Origin: Caprella mutica
Taxonomy: Eukaryota; Arthropoda; Malacostraca; Amphipoda; Caprellidae
Assembly (NCBI GenBank): GCA_947561585.1
Contig: CANNZV010002535.1
Coordinates: 1 to 64,000, forward strand
Reading direction: 5' to 3'
Length of the DNA stretch: 64,000 nucleotides
Positions 11,034 to 24,332 of the stretch are shown piece by piece (positions within the stretch are counted from its first letter, which is position 1; each line of letters starts with the position of its first letter). The notes beneath the pieces are model-generated. The model worked only from the letters and a program-made list of their open reading frames with translations. It made no database searches and was not told the origin of the DNA. The position numbers were made by a program, and so were the translations under genes.

Positions 11034-11491
11034 ACCCTAATGAGTTTGACGTTCAGAATGTATCGGAAGGATTGACTATGTGCTTAACAAACACATTTCT
11101 TATTTATAAACCTAAGGTAATGTATTTTTGACAAGTTGTTAGTATATATACTAAACTAATGTGTACCAAATTTCAAGTAAAAATATTGAACATAAAATGA
11201 GAAATAAATACATAGGTAAACAAGATAATGACAACTGAGAGAGCAGAGCAGTGATTGGGTGGAAGAGAGGGTTTGTTTCTCGCGCATGTACATATGTGTG
11301 CTTATCGGGTATCAAGCTGTATTTATTTCTATACATACGTTGCCACAAATCACCACAATACAATTAATTTCCTAATTTGCGTGATTAACGCCGATACTTA
11401 AATATTTTTTAACTTTAAAGAACAAAAAAATATTTAGTATATATATAAGAACAAAGTCAAGAGAGGCCGATAAATCGAAAAGAATGACATG
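11034..11491 (+). repeat. Dispersed repeat D, copy 1 (partner at 39806)
   Basis: Aligns along ~460 bp with 39806-40298 in the same orientation. The shared core includes an unbroken stretch of about 39 identical bases starting CTAAACTAATGTGTACCAAA, plus AGAAATAAATACATAGGTA and a GTTGCCACA-TCACCA block. Other parts show substitutions and small indels. No shared frame is open. It could be a retroposon or MITE family, or duplicated conserved non-coding DNA. Confidence 0.75.
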
Positions 11492-14400
11492 AAATATTTA
11501 AAGTAATTTAAAAAGGATGTTCTTTGAAAACGCACGTCAAACTCATTAAGGCTATAATAAGTAAAATATTAAGTCATCAATTTTTTCCTTCTGATGGGAC
11601 TGCATTCAGACAAATGGTGGAAACTTTTGTAGATTTCTTGCAATAATTCAGAAAGCAAATTAATGGTTTATTTCTTGCTGTGTCATTTGTATATTTGTAT
11701 ATTGGTACTATCAATAGAAACTTCAAGAGTCCGTTATGATTTGAATTATTTGTGAGAAAAATTAAAGCTATAGTATCATGCAATAAATAAGTCTAACTAA
11801 CTGAATAATTATAGGCCAGTTACGCAGTTCCTGACCTGGTGTATAATATCAGCCTTTTTCTATTGCATTCTATGCTGATGAAGACATAAATAAATAAATT
11901 AGTTTTATTTCACGCCTCATTAGGAGCTCCGTACGCGAAATGAGGAGAATCACTTGCCTACTCCCGCCACACCCCTAATTTGTAACTTTTTGTGGTCTCT
12001 TCGGGCAAAATATTGGCCACACTCTCTGTCCCCAGGCCTAATTCTAGCATGAATTACAGTATGGAATTGGAATAACTTAAAAAAAGACAAACTCTGGAAA
12101 AATGATTGCCAAAAAAGGGTGAGAGTGTTTGAGTTATTCTAATATGACCAAGATATGGATAACATATTGTAAATGGTGAGAGAACTAGGTAAGGAAGTAT
12201 TACAATTGATAATAACATACCTGAGTAACGATATATCTTTTAGGTACAGTATCATAATGTAAATTGAGATAGTTTATATGATGATGAACACTAATTCACT
12301 GCTAGTACATAATAAGGCAGCTATCCCACTCCGTTCCCTTCCATAATTTGTGTCCTAATTTCCATAGTTCATTTGTAATCACCTTACAGTGTTTTGTGCC
12401 TAGCATTATACATGAGACAAAATAATAACAACGCTTCGGGCGCTCATACAGAGAAGAAAATTAGACTACTAGAAAAATTTGGCCACCCGTGAGATAAACA
12501 GATGTAAAAATGGTTACAGTTATAGGTATACAAATCAAAATATGAGACTTAATAATTTGCATAATAATTTTCTCCAAACCATATTTGTAATCATGTAATA
12601 ATAGTAAAAATAATGCAATTCAGATCATGTTTTATTTAAGAATCAAACTTACAAACTATTATATATTGAAGGTTTTTTCTAGGTTGTAAATCTGCATAAA
12701 CATCCTCTGTTAATGTTAAATTGGCTTCTGAGAGCATGTATTACAAAAAGAATCAAGTTAATATTTTTGAAATAGAAAATTAATATTAGATTTTTCAATT
12801 TCGTAAATCAACGCTCATATTTAATATTTCTTATTATATAATAATAATGCATGATATATATAAATGTTCAAAACTGTAAAATGATAATTTTAGACGAATA
12901 TTTTGAAATTCTTTAATTTATATACATACCATTATAATTTATTTGCTGAGTCCTATTATAATGAAATAAACACTGAAAAAAATCAACTAAATTTTCATTA
13001 TTCATAAGGCTGATTATTCTACTTTTACATTTCTATTCAAAATACGAGAAATATGAACAACCCCAACTAAGTAAACAATGCTCACTTATGAGGATTAAGC
13101 AGCTTCCAGCTTTCTGTATCATTGGAATGACTACAAAAGAGTTCGTCTGTTGAAATTGAAGTCAAATACTCGTTTTAGGAGCAGTGGACTTCAGGTTGAT
13201 CTCCTGTGTACGTTGTGACAAAGCTCTCCCAACAACAATCCGCTTGAGAGCCTCCAAACGAGCAGCTTGTCCTCATTTGCTATCTTGGAACAAGCAGCAT
13301 TGAGCTGCGAGCTGCTTCACACTATAACAAGCGAACAGTACAACAGCAGCAGTTTTTGAATACCTTATTAGTAAGAAAGTTAAATAATCCATATGAAATT
13401 GGAACTACTTAAGCTGATTTCATATAGGGAATGATTGTAAATTTTAAAGTAGAAATATGATATTTAATTTTCATAATAATGGAAACGAAGTTAAGTGTAA
13501 AGAATTCAAACAGATTTTCAGGTTTAAAGCAGCCCAAGTGTCTCCTTATTCCCAATAATAGCTCAGATGATATAAACAGATGCAGCAATATCGGAGATAG
13601 ATCACCTCCTTAGAAAGCTTATTCAGCTAAATACGGAGACAAATCGACCAACACGTACAGGCCAAGATATGAAAACTGTAGTACTGTGATAAATAATAGG
13701 TGAACAATAGAAATTCTCTGAAACTAATAAAGTAATTTGTCATTTATAGAGTATAGAAAAAATATAGATATGTAAAATGGGGATATTCAATTTATTGTTG
13801 TATTAATAAAATTGACTATTATATAATAAATTACGGATTCATTTATTTTTATTTTTATGGGAATTAGCAAAAAAGATTTGTATATTATTCTCCATGCTTC
13901 TGATTCATTCATTGAATCAGAATTATAAAATTAATTATTTCTATAATAACTGACCTAGCGTATTTGTTAGATATTGTCAATTGATAAGGGTCAAAAATTT
14001 AAATACTTTTAAACAAAATTTGGTTTCTAAATCAATTTATAAATATTGTCTATAAAAAATGTAGGTCTTCTATATCGATTTTTATGATATAGAAGAATCA
14101 AAATTCTCGCTTACCGAAATATACCTATATATATATATTTCATGGGTGAAATATATAAATTGCAATATTATTGTAAAATGAAATAAGAAGCAATTAATGT
14201 CATCTGTAGAAAAATACCTCTTTCAAATTATAATTTAAAATATTTGTCTATTCCAAATTCCGGTTGCAATTTATCTCTTTTTAGAAATGCATCTTGCAAG
14301 CTATATACGCGTTGTTTCTTTCCTTATAAAGTGTCTAGAAGATGAAAAATGGAAGCCAGTAAATTCTGCAGAATGGCACCCAATAAATTATGTTATTTGT

Positions 14401-16104
14401 CACCGCTGCTCCTGACTCACCAAATCATGGCTCTTGCATACACATTCAATGTAATAAAGAGCCACGATCTTTCTTTGCTATTGTCCAGAAGTGAAAAAGT
14501 ACTGCGATATCATGGAACTGAGAAGGAGCATTTCGTATGAACTTATGAAAAATGATGCATAGGCTTGATAAAGTGAGTCGTTATTCGTTACATTATATTA
14601 CAAAAGAATATTGTTTTCATACGGATGGTGCCACCAGGGAGAAGTTTTGCTGGGGCCATAGAAGATTTAGATGGGTTTCTCCTCATAAGGTTCATTTGAA
14701 AAAATAGCCAAAACAATAAATGAAAATTGATCTAAAGAAATTCGATTTCCTAAATCAATTTTCAGTTCTCTTTTGAAAATAGCCTACAGCCCTCATTCTA
14801 ATCGTATACTTCCACGACATAATTATTGTAATTGTAAATTTGTAAAATATACTCAGTCTTCAGACTATCTCCATAGGTTACCGCATTCAAATATTCCTCG
14901 TACAGATTTCCTTCCTAGCACATTCATAATTCACAAGTGTGAATTATCAATAAATCCTATTGTAAGGGCATAGTTATTGCAGTATTGTCACAATCAGACG
15001 TGTCTCAAACGTGTTTCATTCTTGAATAACAAATAGCAGATGTCCTGTCGAGGTTTGATGTAGAAACCTTAGGGCATGAATTATTATCCTTCACAGTGGT
15101 TAAGTGAATGGAGAGCTGTCAAACATCAGATGTATTATGCAACTTGTATCGAAGGAATTGAAAACCGATCACATGCATATTTGACTGCATGCTTATTGTA
15201 AGCTCTGAATTATGCAACGGTGCCGTATTTACGATCGAATATTTTGGAAAAATATAATTATTTAACTTATATTTAAATTCGTTACCTGCAGGTTGAACTT
15301 GAAACAATTTCAAATAATTAAGTTAGTGATATTTACATGTATCCAATTACCCATAAGCAGCTCCCTTTAAATGTTTATCACACTGTACAAATAAATCAAT
15401 CACAGGCATAACAGGCATCTTAATTATTGATATACATTCACAATATCTGGTGTATTTAGTGTAATTAAGTGAGACTGTGTATTTTAACGCCCATATTGTG
15501 TACACAAAGTGAGACGTAATTGTTAATGTTAATAACGGGCTATAAGCAGCATTTTAATAACTAATAAAGGCACAGCTTACAACAGTGCACATATTCTGTA
15601 ATTGCCTCTTCGTGAGTACAGTGCTAGATTATTCTCTGCTGAATTTACTGGCCAATGTTTTTGGCAAGGTGGCAGGTCGATAAAAGATTGAAAATGGACT
15701 GATGTTAAATATCTCTATAATTTGCGTAATTGCTAATACGGATAGGTGTATACGTACATCATTGCTATTCTACATAGGAAAAATGAATACTGTGAATGTT
15801 ATGATTTATATTTCATTGAAATTATATTTGACACTTTGTATAAAGTAGGTACAAGACTTTAATTATATAGAATTAGGCTATATCAATAATGGTGAATAAA
15901 TTTACAATATTTATGAGTCATGCCGTCCCATAAATACACACATTCAATCATAGCCATTACAGAGATAGTAACTTAAATAACGAGCATGCGATAAAGTATT
16001 TAGACATTTTAATGTGGAGGTAAATACATGCCTTGGTAAGGAATGATTCCTGTAATGAGGTGCATACTTAATATGTAATAGATATGGATGTGAGTGCCTG
16101 TAAA
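11492..16104. other. Long gene-poor stretch
   Basis: No supported gene. Near 11870-11900 the string GCTGATGAAGACATAAATAAATAAAT resembles the 3' tail of a non-LTR retrotransposon, but it is too short to assign. A less AT-rich stretch at 13080-13340 with repeated AGCAGC/GAGCTGC words has no long frame and might be regulatory. Confidence 0.35.
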
Positions 16105-16312
16105 CACGGTACAGAGAATAGGGAATTAACAACATCTTATATGGCTGGTAAAGGCACAATATACAGAATAGGGAAGTAACAACATCTTATAGGGTTGGTA
16201 AAGGCACAGTATACAGAATAGAGAAGTAACAACATCTTATAGGGCTGGTAAAGGCACAGTATACAGAATAGGGATGTAACAACATCTTATAGGGCTGGTA
16301 AAGGCACAGTAT
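16105..16312. repeat. 50-bp minisatellite, about 4 copies
   Basis: The unit runs ACAGTATACAGAATAGGGAA, GTAACAACATCTTATAGGGC, TGGTAAAGGC. Copies differ at only a few positions. Confidence 0.93.
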
Positions 16313-16660
16313 TTACTAACCTATGCGTACATTCTGAGTCAATCTAGATATCTGAAACTGTGAATTATTAATTATATTCGATATTAAATTTCACATCCGT
16401 TATTTATTTCGCTAAATTAATAACCAAGAGTAAAATCATTTACCCTAATGAATATTTTCTCTATTATTAATTAAATTAATAATATTTTTCATTTTTTTAA
16501 TGTTTTAATTGCAAAATGTCTATTCAATCAATATTGTATTATTTCTTTAAATGTTTCGTCACCTATTCTCCCGTGACAGGTTATTTTCTCATAAGAAATA
16601 TAGATCCCAAATAAGAAAAATACTTCGTGAGGTCTCTTAAATTCTCACGCCAAATGATCC
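16313..16660. other. No feature seen
   Basis: AT-rich spacer between two minisatellites. Confidence 0.3.
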
Positions 16661-17214
16661 TTGTAGAGACCCACCCAGAAACCTACAGAAGGTGCCACTT
16701 GTAGAGACCCACCCAGAAACCTTCTGAAGGTGCCACTTGTAGAGACCCACCCAGAAACCTTCTGAAGGTGCCACTTGTAGAGACCCACTCAGAAACCTTC
16801 TGAAGGTACCACTTGTAGAGACCCACCCAGAAACCTTCCGAAGGTGCTACCTGAATATAGAGACCCACTCAGAAATCTCCAGAAGGTGTCACTTGTAAAG
16901 ACCCACTCAGAAACATCCAGAAGGTCCACTTGTAAAGACCCACTCAGAAATATCCAGAAGGTACCACTTGTAGAGACCCATCAGAAACCTCCAGCAGGTG
17001 CCACTTGTAGAGACCCAGTCAGAAACCTTCCGAAGGTGTCCATTGTAAAGACCCACTCAGAAACATCCAGAAGGTCCACTTGTAAAGACCCACTCAGAAA
17101 TATCCAGAAGGTACCACTTGTAGAGACCCACTCAGAAACCTTCTGAAGGTACCACTTGTAGAGACCCACTCAGAAACCTTCTGAAGGTACCACTTGCAGA
17201 GACCCACTTCAGAA
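16661..17214. repeat. 38-bp minisatellite with higher-order structure, ~15 copies
   Basis: The unit runs TTGTAGAGACCCACTCAGAA, ACCTTCTGAAGGTGCCAC. The centre CCTTCTGAAGG is nearly palindromic. A multi-unit block with the ACATCCAGAAGGTCCACTTG and ATATCCAGAAGGTACC variants appears twice (about 16888-16975 and 17042-17120), so groups of units have been duplicated together. Frames open through it (YLQKVSEWVSTSGTF and similar) are by-products of the repeat. Confidence 0.95.
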
Positions 17215-20200
17215 AATGAAATATTATTCGGGTGCGTGTTCTTAATTCTCGAAAAATCCTGAGAACTTACCAAGTTTGTAGTAAGTGAACCTATAGATAT
17301 TTTTCTCATAATTTGCATCGTGAAGAAATTAACACATTTCATCGATCAATTTTAGTCATATCGGACAATAGTCCGTTATTCATGGACACAAAAAGAAGTT
17401 TTAATATAAATTAGGTTAACATTTAGTTAATATTGTAGATGAACATTGGGTCAACAATCCTCAATAATATTACCTGCAATCACGTATGTCAGGTGCAATC
17501 ACCACAATCGTGATTCTCACAAACATTTGTTGCTATCAAGCCACTTAGTAGAGATCGATGGGTAAATTTCTGGATAATGAGGCTAGGATTTATTGTAGTA
17601 TAATAAAGTGTTCGGTACACGGTTTGTAGTAAATTAGCAACAGGTGCATACGCACTGTTTAACGCTCCTTGCGTGTCAATATTCAGCCGATACGCTGGAT
17701 CATTTAGTTCAAATTATCCTGAGATAACTGAGCAGAATTAGGTAAATTGAAAGGAGAGACATGAGACTGTTTTGCACCACAGACTTGCCTCCCAGTAATT
17801 AGTTTGACACCACACCCGGTATGAGGAGTACTTAAAAAACTAACTGCAGTTATATTGATGACAATTGCCTTGCCGCTGTAGTGACTCTGCTTGCAATAAC
17901 TGTTATAAATGTTATGAACAAAAATATATTAAAAAATAAAAAAAACTCCATCAATCTATTATTATCAATTTCTGATATTATGATTAATAATATTATTCTA
18001 TTAACTATGTTTCCAAGCTTAGATGGTATTCAATTTAGTTTATGTTATATGTCTTTTCCATGTGCCGTGCTTAATTTCTCACAAAAGTTCGTGTCACCGA
18101 CGGTCTGACCGAATAGCTCCAAGTCAGTGATCATTGTTGTCAAACCACCACACCTCTCTATCGAAAGCTAATTTATCTTGTGTAGTTTTATTGGTCCAAA
18201 GACTGTTCTGTGGGCACAGCAAACTCACCAACAATCAACTCTTTGAAACAAAAAATAAAAAAGTCGCCTAATGCTCTGCTGTATTTGGCCACAAAATGTC
18301 GCACGGACAGAAATAAAAAAATGTAAAACTTACTAGATAGCAAAATCTAAATATAAATTCATCAATTCTATCATGAATTCCATTGAATTGTGGATAATAA
18401 ACTCATCAATTATATAATTAACATATGTATTTTCATTCAGTATTACATAAATAAAAAAAATCTTACAATTTAGTCAAAATTTATGTGAAAAAGAAATAGT
18501 TTCCGCTAAAAAATATTGATATCCAAAATATTCAGTCATTATTATTTTTTATCATTCCTCCTGTTTACCAATCCGTATCTCTCACAGCTATCACCGAAAG
18601 CTCCTCTGAGGTCAAATTGTAGGTCAGAGCTAGTGGCTCAGTGATCCAGAAACACACGCACTGATACAATTCAACTCATCTACATGGAAGAGCATGACTA
18701 GTTGTGTACCTTCCCTTATCGAGACCACTGCGATACCAAAGATATTCACAATTCAATAAATATAGCAACTATGTAGAGTTGTTTATGATGTTCAGTTAAT
18801 TCCATAGTAGAAAGTACGAACAACAATGAGAAAATTTTATGTGGCACAAGCGAAGATTTCGGGAGACCCTATTATATTTTAAGTAAAGATTCTCCCATCT
18901 ACTATGTTCTCAGCGTAACTTCTTCCTTGGAAAGTTTTTCTTTTAATTCCATATATAACAGATTTTCAATCGTATACCAAAACATAATCGTTCGATTATG
19001 ATCAAGCTACTGTATTAAAATTCTTCACTATACCGCTTATAAAAATCTCAGTAAATCCCACGATTGCTGAAAAACCGCTTCAGGGTAAATCAATTGTTTG
19101 CATGTTCTGTTTTTCCTTTCTATTGAAAATTATTCTCAAATGAATATACTGAACACTATAATCACACCAACACAGCACTTCTAGATTAATAATACTATAC
19201 TTAAAAATCATGTATAGCCAAGTTTCTGTAAATTTACTTATAGGTTTACCGTGGGTGGTCAACCTGTTATGAACCCCAGAGAACCTTATTCTGATATGCC
19301 CCCAGCCTAATTGTTATTCAGCCCCATGTAACAAACAGTTTAGTAGAACTACATGTACCAGCTATGTAACATGAAGAAACTAAGAACTTTAACAGAGACG
19401 TATAGCCCAAAACTCTGGAATGAATGCAGTAGAGCGTCTCCAAATTACCTTTTGTTGTGCTTAACATATACTTTCTCATTATCTTACCGAGACAAATTGT
19501 GAACACCAGCCATTCTTGAGACTATTACCAGTGAATGGACGACCAACTTTAAACCTTATGTGTGTTTGTATCGAGTAAACAATTCCTTATATTCAGAGAC
19601 ACGTGTATATGACATCATAAGAAAAATGAGTACATGTACTATAATGTAAATATGTAATGATTTGGTTAAATTAATTCGATGTACTTTGCAAAGTGATATT
19701 TTCTACAAGTTTCATATTAAGAATAGGATAATTAATTGAATAAATATCAGATATAATAAATGTTTTCCAAAGATAAATTAATATTTTGGTGACTATAAAA
19801 TATTATTGTTAGCAATTATAGATTATAGGCATGTTTATCTCCTAATTTTGAAGTGGTCACCATACACAAAACTGCATCTTTTTACCTCCTACATATTTAG
19901 CGAGTCTCTCTTTCTTATTTTGATTCGCTTCGGTGAACAAATAATGGTTATAATAGCAATAATTTTGACAGTGCATAAAAAGATAGGAACAGAGATGACT
20001 ATCACTGGCCTAGCTCTATCACACGGACCTGATTGTGCTGCTGCAACATATTATTGTCATGGGCTATATACTTATCATGGCCAATATCTACTCTAAACTT
20101 GTTATATTCGTAACTGCACTGAGAAAAACAACATATTTAATTGTATACAATTAAATGATATTGACCAATGGTCAGAGAGTTCTAAGTACATATTTTGACG

Positions 20201-20695
20201 ATGTTTGTTAATTGCAATCCCTTTGTTAGAGTCAATGGCAGTGATTTTATCACCAAACCATTCCAATTAAATAATTGTTGGAGTATCGATGTCGTGCATA
20301 TCGATGAAGTAAAACTCGTTCTCTTCTTCTCATAGGGACATTTTAATTGCTTTTTAATTCATTAGAGAGAATCTGTGGTTAAATATAAACATATTTATTT
20401 GACTTATAGTAGATGTTGTGTTAAAATGAATTGCATAGCAAACAACTATTTAAATAATTAATTAACTAGAAGTTTATTCAACGTAAATGTATATAAAAAA
20501 GTTACATTGTATACTAAATCCATTAGACTGTTAATTTTAAATATAGTATTAATGACATTTTTTAATGTTCCAGTAATCCTTATAACTCAGCATAAACTGA
20601 AGGGAAAATGCGGTAAAGGGTCTGTCTATCACATCGGCCCTTTACTAAAACTATGTACGACAATAAATGAATTTATGATAAATTTAAAACATTTG
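17215..20695. other. No gene seen
   Basis: AT-rich sequence. Open frames of 60-96 codons occur but none contains a recognisable motif. Confidence 0.3.
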
Positions 20696-20863
20696 TAGAG
20701 TAAGTTACGAATTATCGGTCAGTTCTACATCTTCGGTCATATGAGAAAACCAATATAAAAATTATTATTATTACACAGTGCTATCTAATAATATCAATTT
20801 TTATATAGTTTTTTTTATATGACCGAAGATGTAGTACTGACTTATAATTCGTAACATACCCTA
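20696..20863. mobile_element. MITE, GGGTAAGTT family
   Basis: The TIRs (left TAAGTTACGAATTATCGGTC, right GACCGAAGATGTAGTACTGA continuing to GTAACATACCC) and interior (TTATTATTACACAGTGCTAT) closely match the copy at 3175. TA flanks both ends. Confidence 0.8.
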
Positions 20864-21493
20864 GTCAATCGTCTTTTTTCGGTCATTACAACAGAAATGA
20901 CGGACGATAATGTCCAGAATTGTTATATTTTACGATAAAATTCGATAAATGTGAACGATATAATTATGATCCACATGCACCTTTTACTTTTAAATGTTAG
21001 ATAGACTCTTTACCATCCATACTTGTTTTTTAATTTTTTTTCAAATGATGTATCCGTAAAGCTTTGTAATGTATCATTGAGTCCTAATTAAGTTTTTTTT
21101 CATTTTTTCAACATAAAAAGAAATTGAAGAATAAAAATTATTAATGAATATCTTACAAATAGAAAAGTCTACGGGAATCATGTAATTAATTTGATTTTAG
21201 AGGATTATTTTCTACTTATCTGTTAAATTTTTGCTCTGTATTAAGGACATAGGAATAAAGATATTCAATTATACTAATCAATGTAAAAACTATTAAACTA
21301 CATTGATATCGAATTATGTTTATCAAACAAGATATAAATATTAAATATAGGTAATATCATCATTATTCAATTTCGTATTTTTATTCAAAAAGAAAACATT
21401 TCACCATTAATCAATTCATATAGAAAATGAAAACTCATTTATTGATAAACTTCATAAATTTTAAATCATGAATCAAGTGTATGAAGAAGAGAT

Positions 21494-21629
21494 TATACAG
21501 GGTGACCCACATAAAGGTGTACCCAAGTTTGAAATAAATTTACTTCAACTCCTTTTTCAAATACTTATAAATACGATATTTATATTGATTCTAAGTTAGG
21601 TACACTTTTTTGTGGACAACCCTGTATAT
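21494..21629. mobile_element. Short mariner-type MITE (TACAGGGT ends)
   Basis: The left end reads TATACAGGGTGACCCACATA and the right end, in reverse, TATACAGGGTTGTCCACAAA. GGTGTACC / GGTACAC also pair further in. TA-flanked CAGGGT-type termini and a size of ~135 bp fit a Tc1/mariner-derived MITE. Confidence 0.65.
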
Positions 21630-22029
21630 CAGATACAATAATCCCCTCTTAATCTTCTGTGTTCCCTCATAATTCACAACACTGGGAGTCTGTCTCTCAT
21701 TTCGTATATCTACATTTCAGTTATTAACAGATTATGCATATAAATTGTACACGATGACATTTCAATATGAAAAAAGGCAGTACTGGATCTGGAACTACTG
21801 AATTGATGAATAGAACTCCTGAATGAACGAATATAGATTGTCATTTGTTTCCTCGATTTGTACATATGTATGCAATTCAGGTTCAAATTGTTATTGAAAC
21901 TTATTTTTTTAAATTAAAGTTCAGTTTTCTGTTGAAACTTTACTCTCGATGCCTTAAAGTGCTACTTTATTTTTTATATTTTACAGCAATATCAGACAGT
22001 ATGTAATTTGAAATATGTTTCTAAAGCTA

Positions 22030-22180
22030 TTGTTAATTCACTACTCAGTTCTTACAATGCATCTCTTTAGATCAGGCAGTTCGCTGTGTAATATTTCATT
22101 GTTTTTTGTTTATTTATTTGATAGTTAATTCAATACTCAGTTATTACAATATATCAATTTAGATCAGACAATTTGTGACA
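22030..22180. repeat. Diverged tandem duplication of ~60 bp
   Basis: GTTAATTCACTACTCAGTTC and GTTAATTCAATACTCAGTTA begin two copies about 91 bp apart. Both continue with TTACAAT and TTAGATCAG.C. Confidence 0.7.
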
Positions 22181-22604
22181 CAAAAAAGTTTCTGTTGTCA
22201 GTACACAGAGAAGGAGAGGCCAATTGTTGTCCCTGGTATCTTTTGCTGAGCAAGCACTTTCCTAACGCTAAAATCGATGCTTGTGTGTTTATTGGCTATT
22301 TGGTCAACCCATTGAACTAACTTTGATGGTAAGCAATTGAGGACATTGCTAATTGTCATCATTATATATTACGGTAGTAGAAACTGCATTTAAATTTTTG
22401 AGTAAATAAGTTATACATGTTTAATTTTTAAAAATGTGTATGAAATAAAAATTTCAAATCCCCGAATGTATTATTTGAAAAACCTGGATAAAATCAACTG
22501 CTTCCGAAAACACAACTTTCAAAATTACATACATGTTGTTCACACATTGGTTCTGGGGCAAATCAGTTACGTTTACATTTTGTCAGTGTAGAATGGGGAG
22601 AAAA

Positions 22605-22673
22605 GGGGGGGGGGGGGGGGTAGGAGCAACCAGATTTGCTTCTTGTTCAGAACCAGATCAGTTCTGAACAAGA
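22605..22673. repeat. Poly-G run followed by a perfect 12-bp hairpin
   Basis: Sixteen consecutive G (22605-22620) are followed by CTTGTTCAGAAC-7 nt-GTTCTGAACAAG. The hairpin arms match perfectly. Confidence 0.8.
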
Positions 22674-22995
22674 TGTAATCATTTTTAATAATATAAATAA
22701 TCTTTTTTGATATTACTGATTATGATTCCTCACTTTGGTACAGCATCTATTCTCTTTATGATCTCAGATGGTCTGACTGTGAACTAAATAAGTGAGGCGA
22801 GGAGAACAGCTGACTAAACAACAAGAACAACGCCATCAACAACAAGAACCAATGAAATGTAAACAAAACAACAAAGACACAACATTGCACTAAGTGTTCA
22901 TCTTGTCTGATGCAGTAGCAATGCTTTAATAATAGCTTTTTGTGTATAAAATGTATAACCATACGTATATTATATAAAAAAGATATGATATTACT

Positions 22996-23197
22996 TAGGG
23001 TAAGTTCCAAGTTATCGGACGCTTCCACGAAGAAACATATTGTGATTTCATTTAAATGGTTATTCTAAATTATTGGTATCCATGGTACCTGCCAGTATTA
23101 TGGATACCAATAAAAATAAAAGCAAAATAATATTCAATCTAATGTTCTGCTCCATCATCGAAAATGTGGAACCGTCCGATAACTTGGAACTTACTCT
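22996..23197. mobile_element. MITE with GGGTAAGTTCC ends
   Basis: Left GGGTAAGTTCCAAGTTATCG and right ACCGTCCGATAACTTGGAAC followed by TTACTC are inverted repeats. The next layer TTGGTATCCATGG / ATGGATACCAAT also pairs. The interior differs from the 3175 group, so only the end module is shared. Confidence 0.65.
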
Positions 23198-23668
23198 TTT
23201 AATTATCAATGTATACTGCACTTTCATTTTATATAAATTATTCATTGATTTAAGATGCAAAAAGTATAAAAGCAGAAACTTAAAATGCCAGTGCTGCTTT
23301 TCTTCAATATTTACTTTGTAAGATTGATTGCAGCTTCTCATTATCGGTGTCAACTGACTGACTATACCAAGGACGTGATCCATCAGTTAGATATTTAGAG
23401 TGTTAAGTGGTGCTTAGTGAGATTTCTTGTGTTGTACAGCTGGTTCTAATACAACATCAAATATATTGAAACTTTTTATTTTGAGGTTCATTTGTTTGTA
23501 AATTGAAGTATAAGATTTTTCGGGAGAATAACTTCAAGATGTCATGATTCTTTAGACAAAAAAAACATGAATTTTTCTATAAAAGTAGCTATTCTCAAAA
23601 AAAAAATGTTTCAAATTGTCATTATTTCTCTAAGATTTTTTTAAAGAACGTAATGACTTTACAAAGAA

Positions 23669-23731
23669 AATTAATGATTTGTGAAAATTAATGATTTGTG
23701 AAAATTAATGATTTGTGAAAATTAATGATTT
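23669..23731. repeat. 17-bp tandem repeat, about 3.7 copies
   Basis: ATTAATGATTTGTGAAA is repeated without change. Confidence 0.9.
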
Positions 23732-24214
23732 TTTTAAAAGTGATTTATAAAATACAAGATTTTATGAAAAAAATCTTCAAAAGAAAAATCAATTTTAAGG
23801 GTCAACATCTTAGAGTTTCTGAATAAAAAATAAATTGTATTTGTGAGAGCGCAGGTGACTAAAAATCGTTCCAAAATGTAAACTGTGTAATCTATTGTCA
23901 AAAATAGCAATATTAATATATCATTAACTTGTAATCTTTTTAAATTATTAAACTTCTCAATAATTTTACATCTCAATAAATAAATTGCCCAATTATTAAT
24001 TCATTTGTGTTATAATTATGCAACTGGGGATAACTTCTATCCATCTATTACGACGATCTTAAATTAGGGATATTTGTTTACTTTGTTTACTTTGTTCGCT
24101 GTGTTTTTGTATGTGTGTTCGTGTGTGCGATGTGTTTACTAGGTTGTTTATTCTTCGGGTGCTGTTGTTTATTTAGGAGTTCAGCGACGCAGTTGTTTTA
24201 TTGATTTTTCTCAG

Positions 24215-24332
24215 ACTTGAAATCATTTGGAAAAACATCCTGCTGTTAAAAAGAGTTTCTTTGATGTTGTACAAGAGTGGTCAAAAAATGACTTTGAAAA
24301 TATGAACAATTTATCATTTCATGAGAAATTAC
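24215..24332 (+). pseudogene. Candidate exon or transposase fossil with BED-finger-like HLEKHP
   Basis: An acceptor-like GATTTTTCTCAG ends at 24214 and a donor-like GTAAGT starts at 24333. From 24221, 37 codons read as a plausible protein (LEKHPAVKKSFFDVVQEWSK then NDFENMNNLSFHEKL). The same frame has TGA at 24218-24220. Just upstream another frame reads L-K-S; adding two bases would give a BED-type LKSHLEKHP. I infer a decayed hAT/BED-type fragment, but this rests on a short stretch. Confidence 0.25.

Noticed and set aside
16683..17342. Frames with WVSTSGTF or DPLRN repeats
   Set aside because: By-products of the 38-bp minisatellite.
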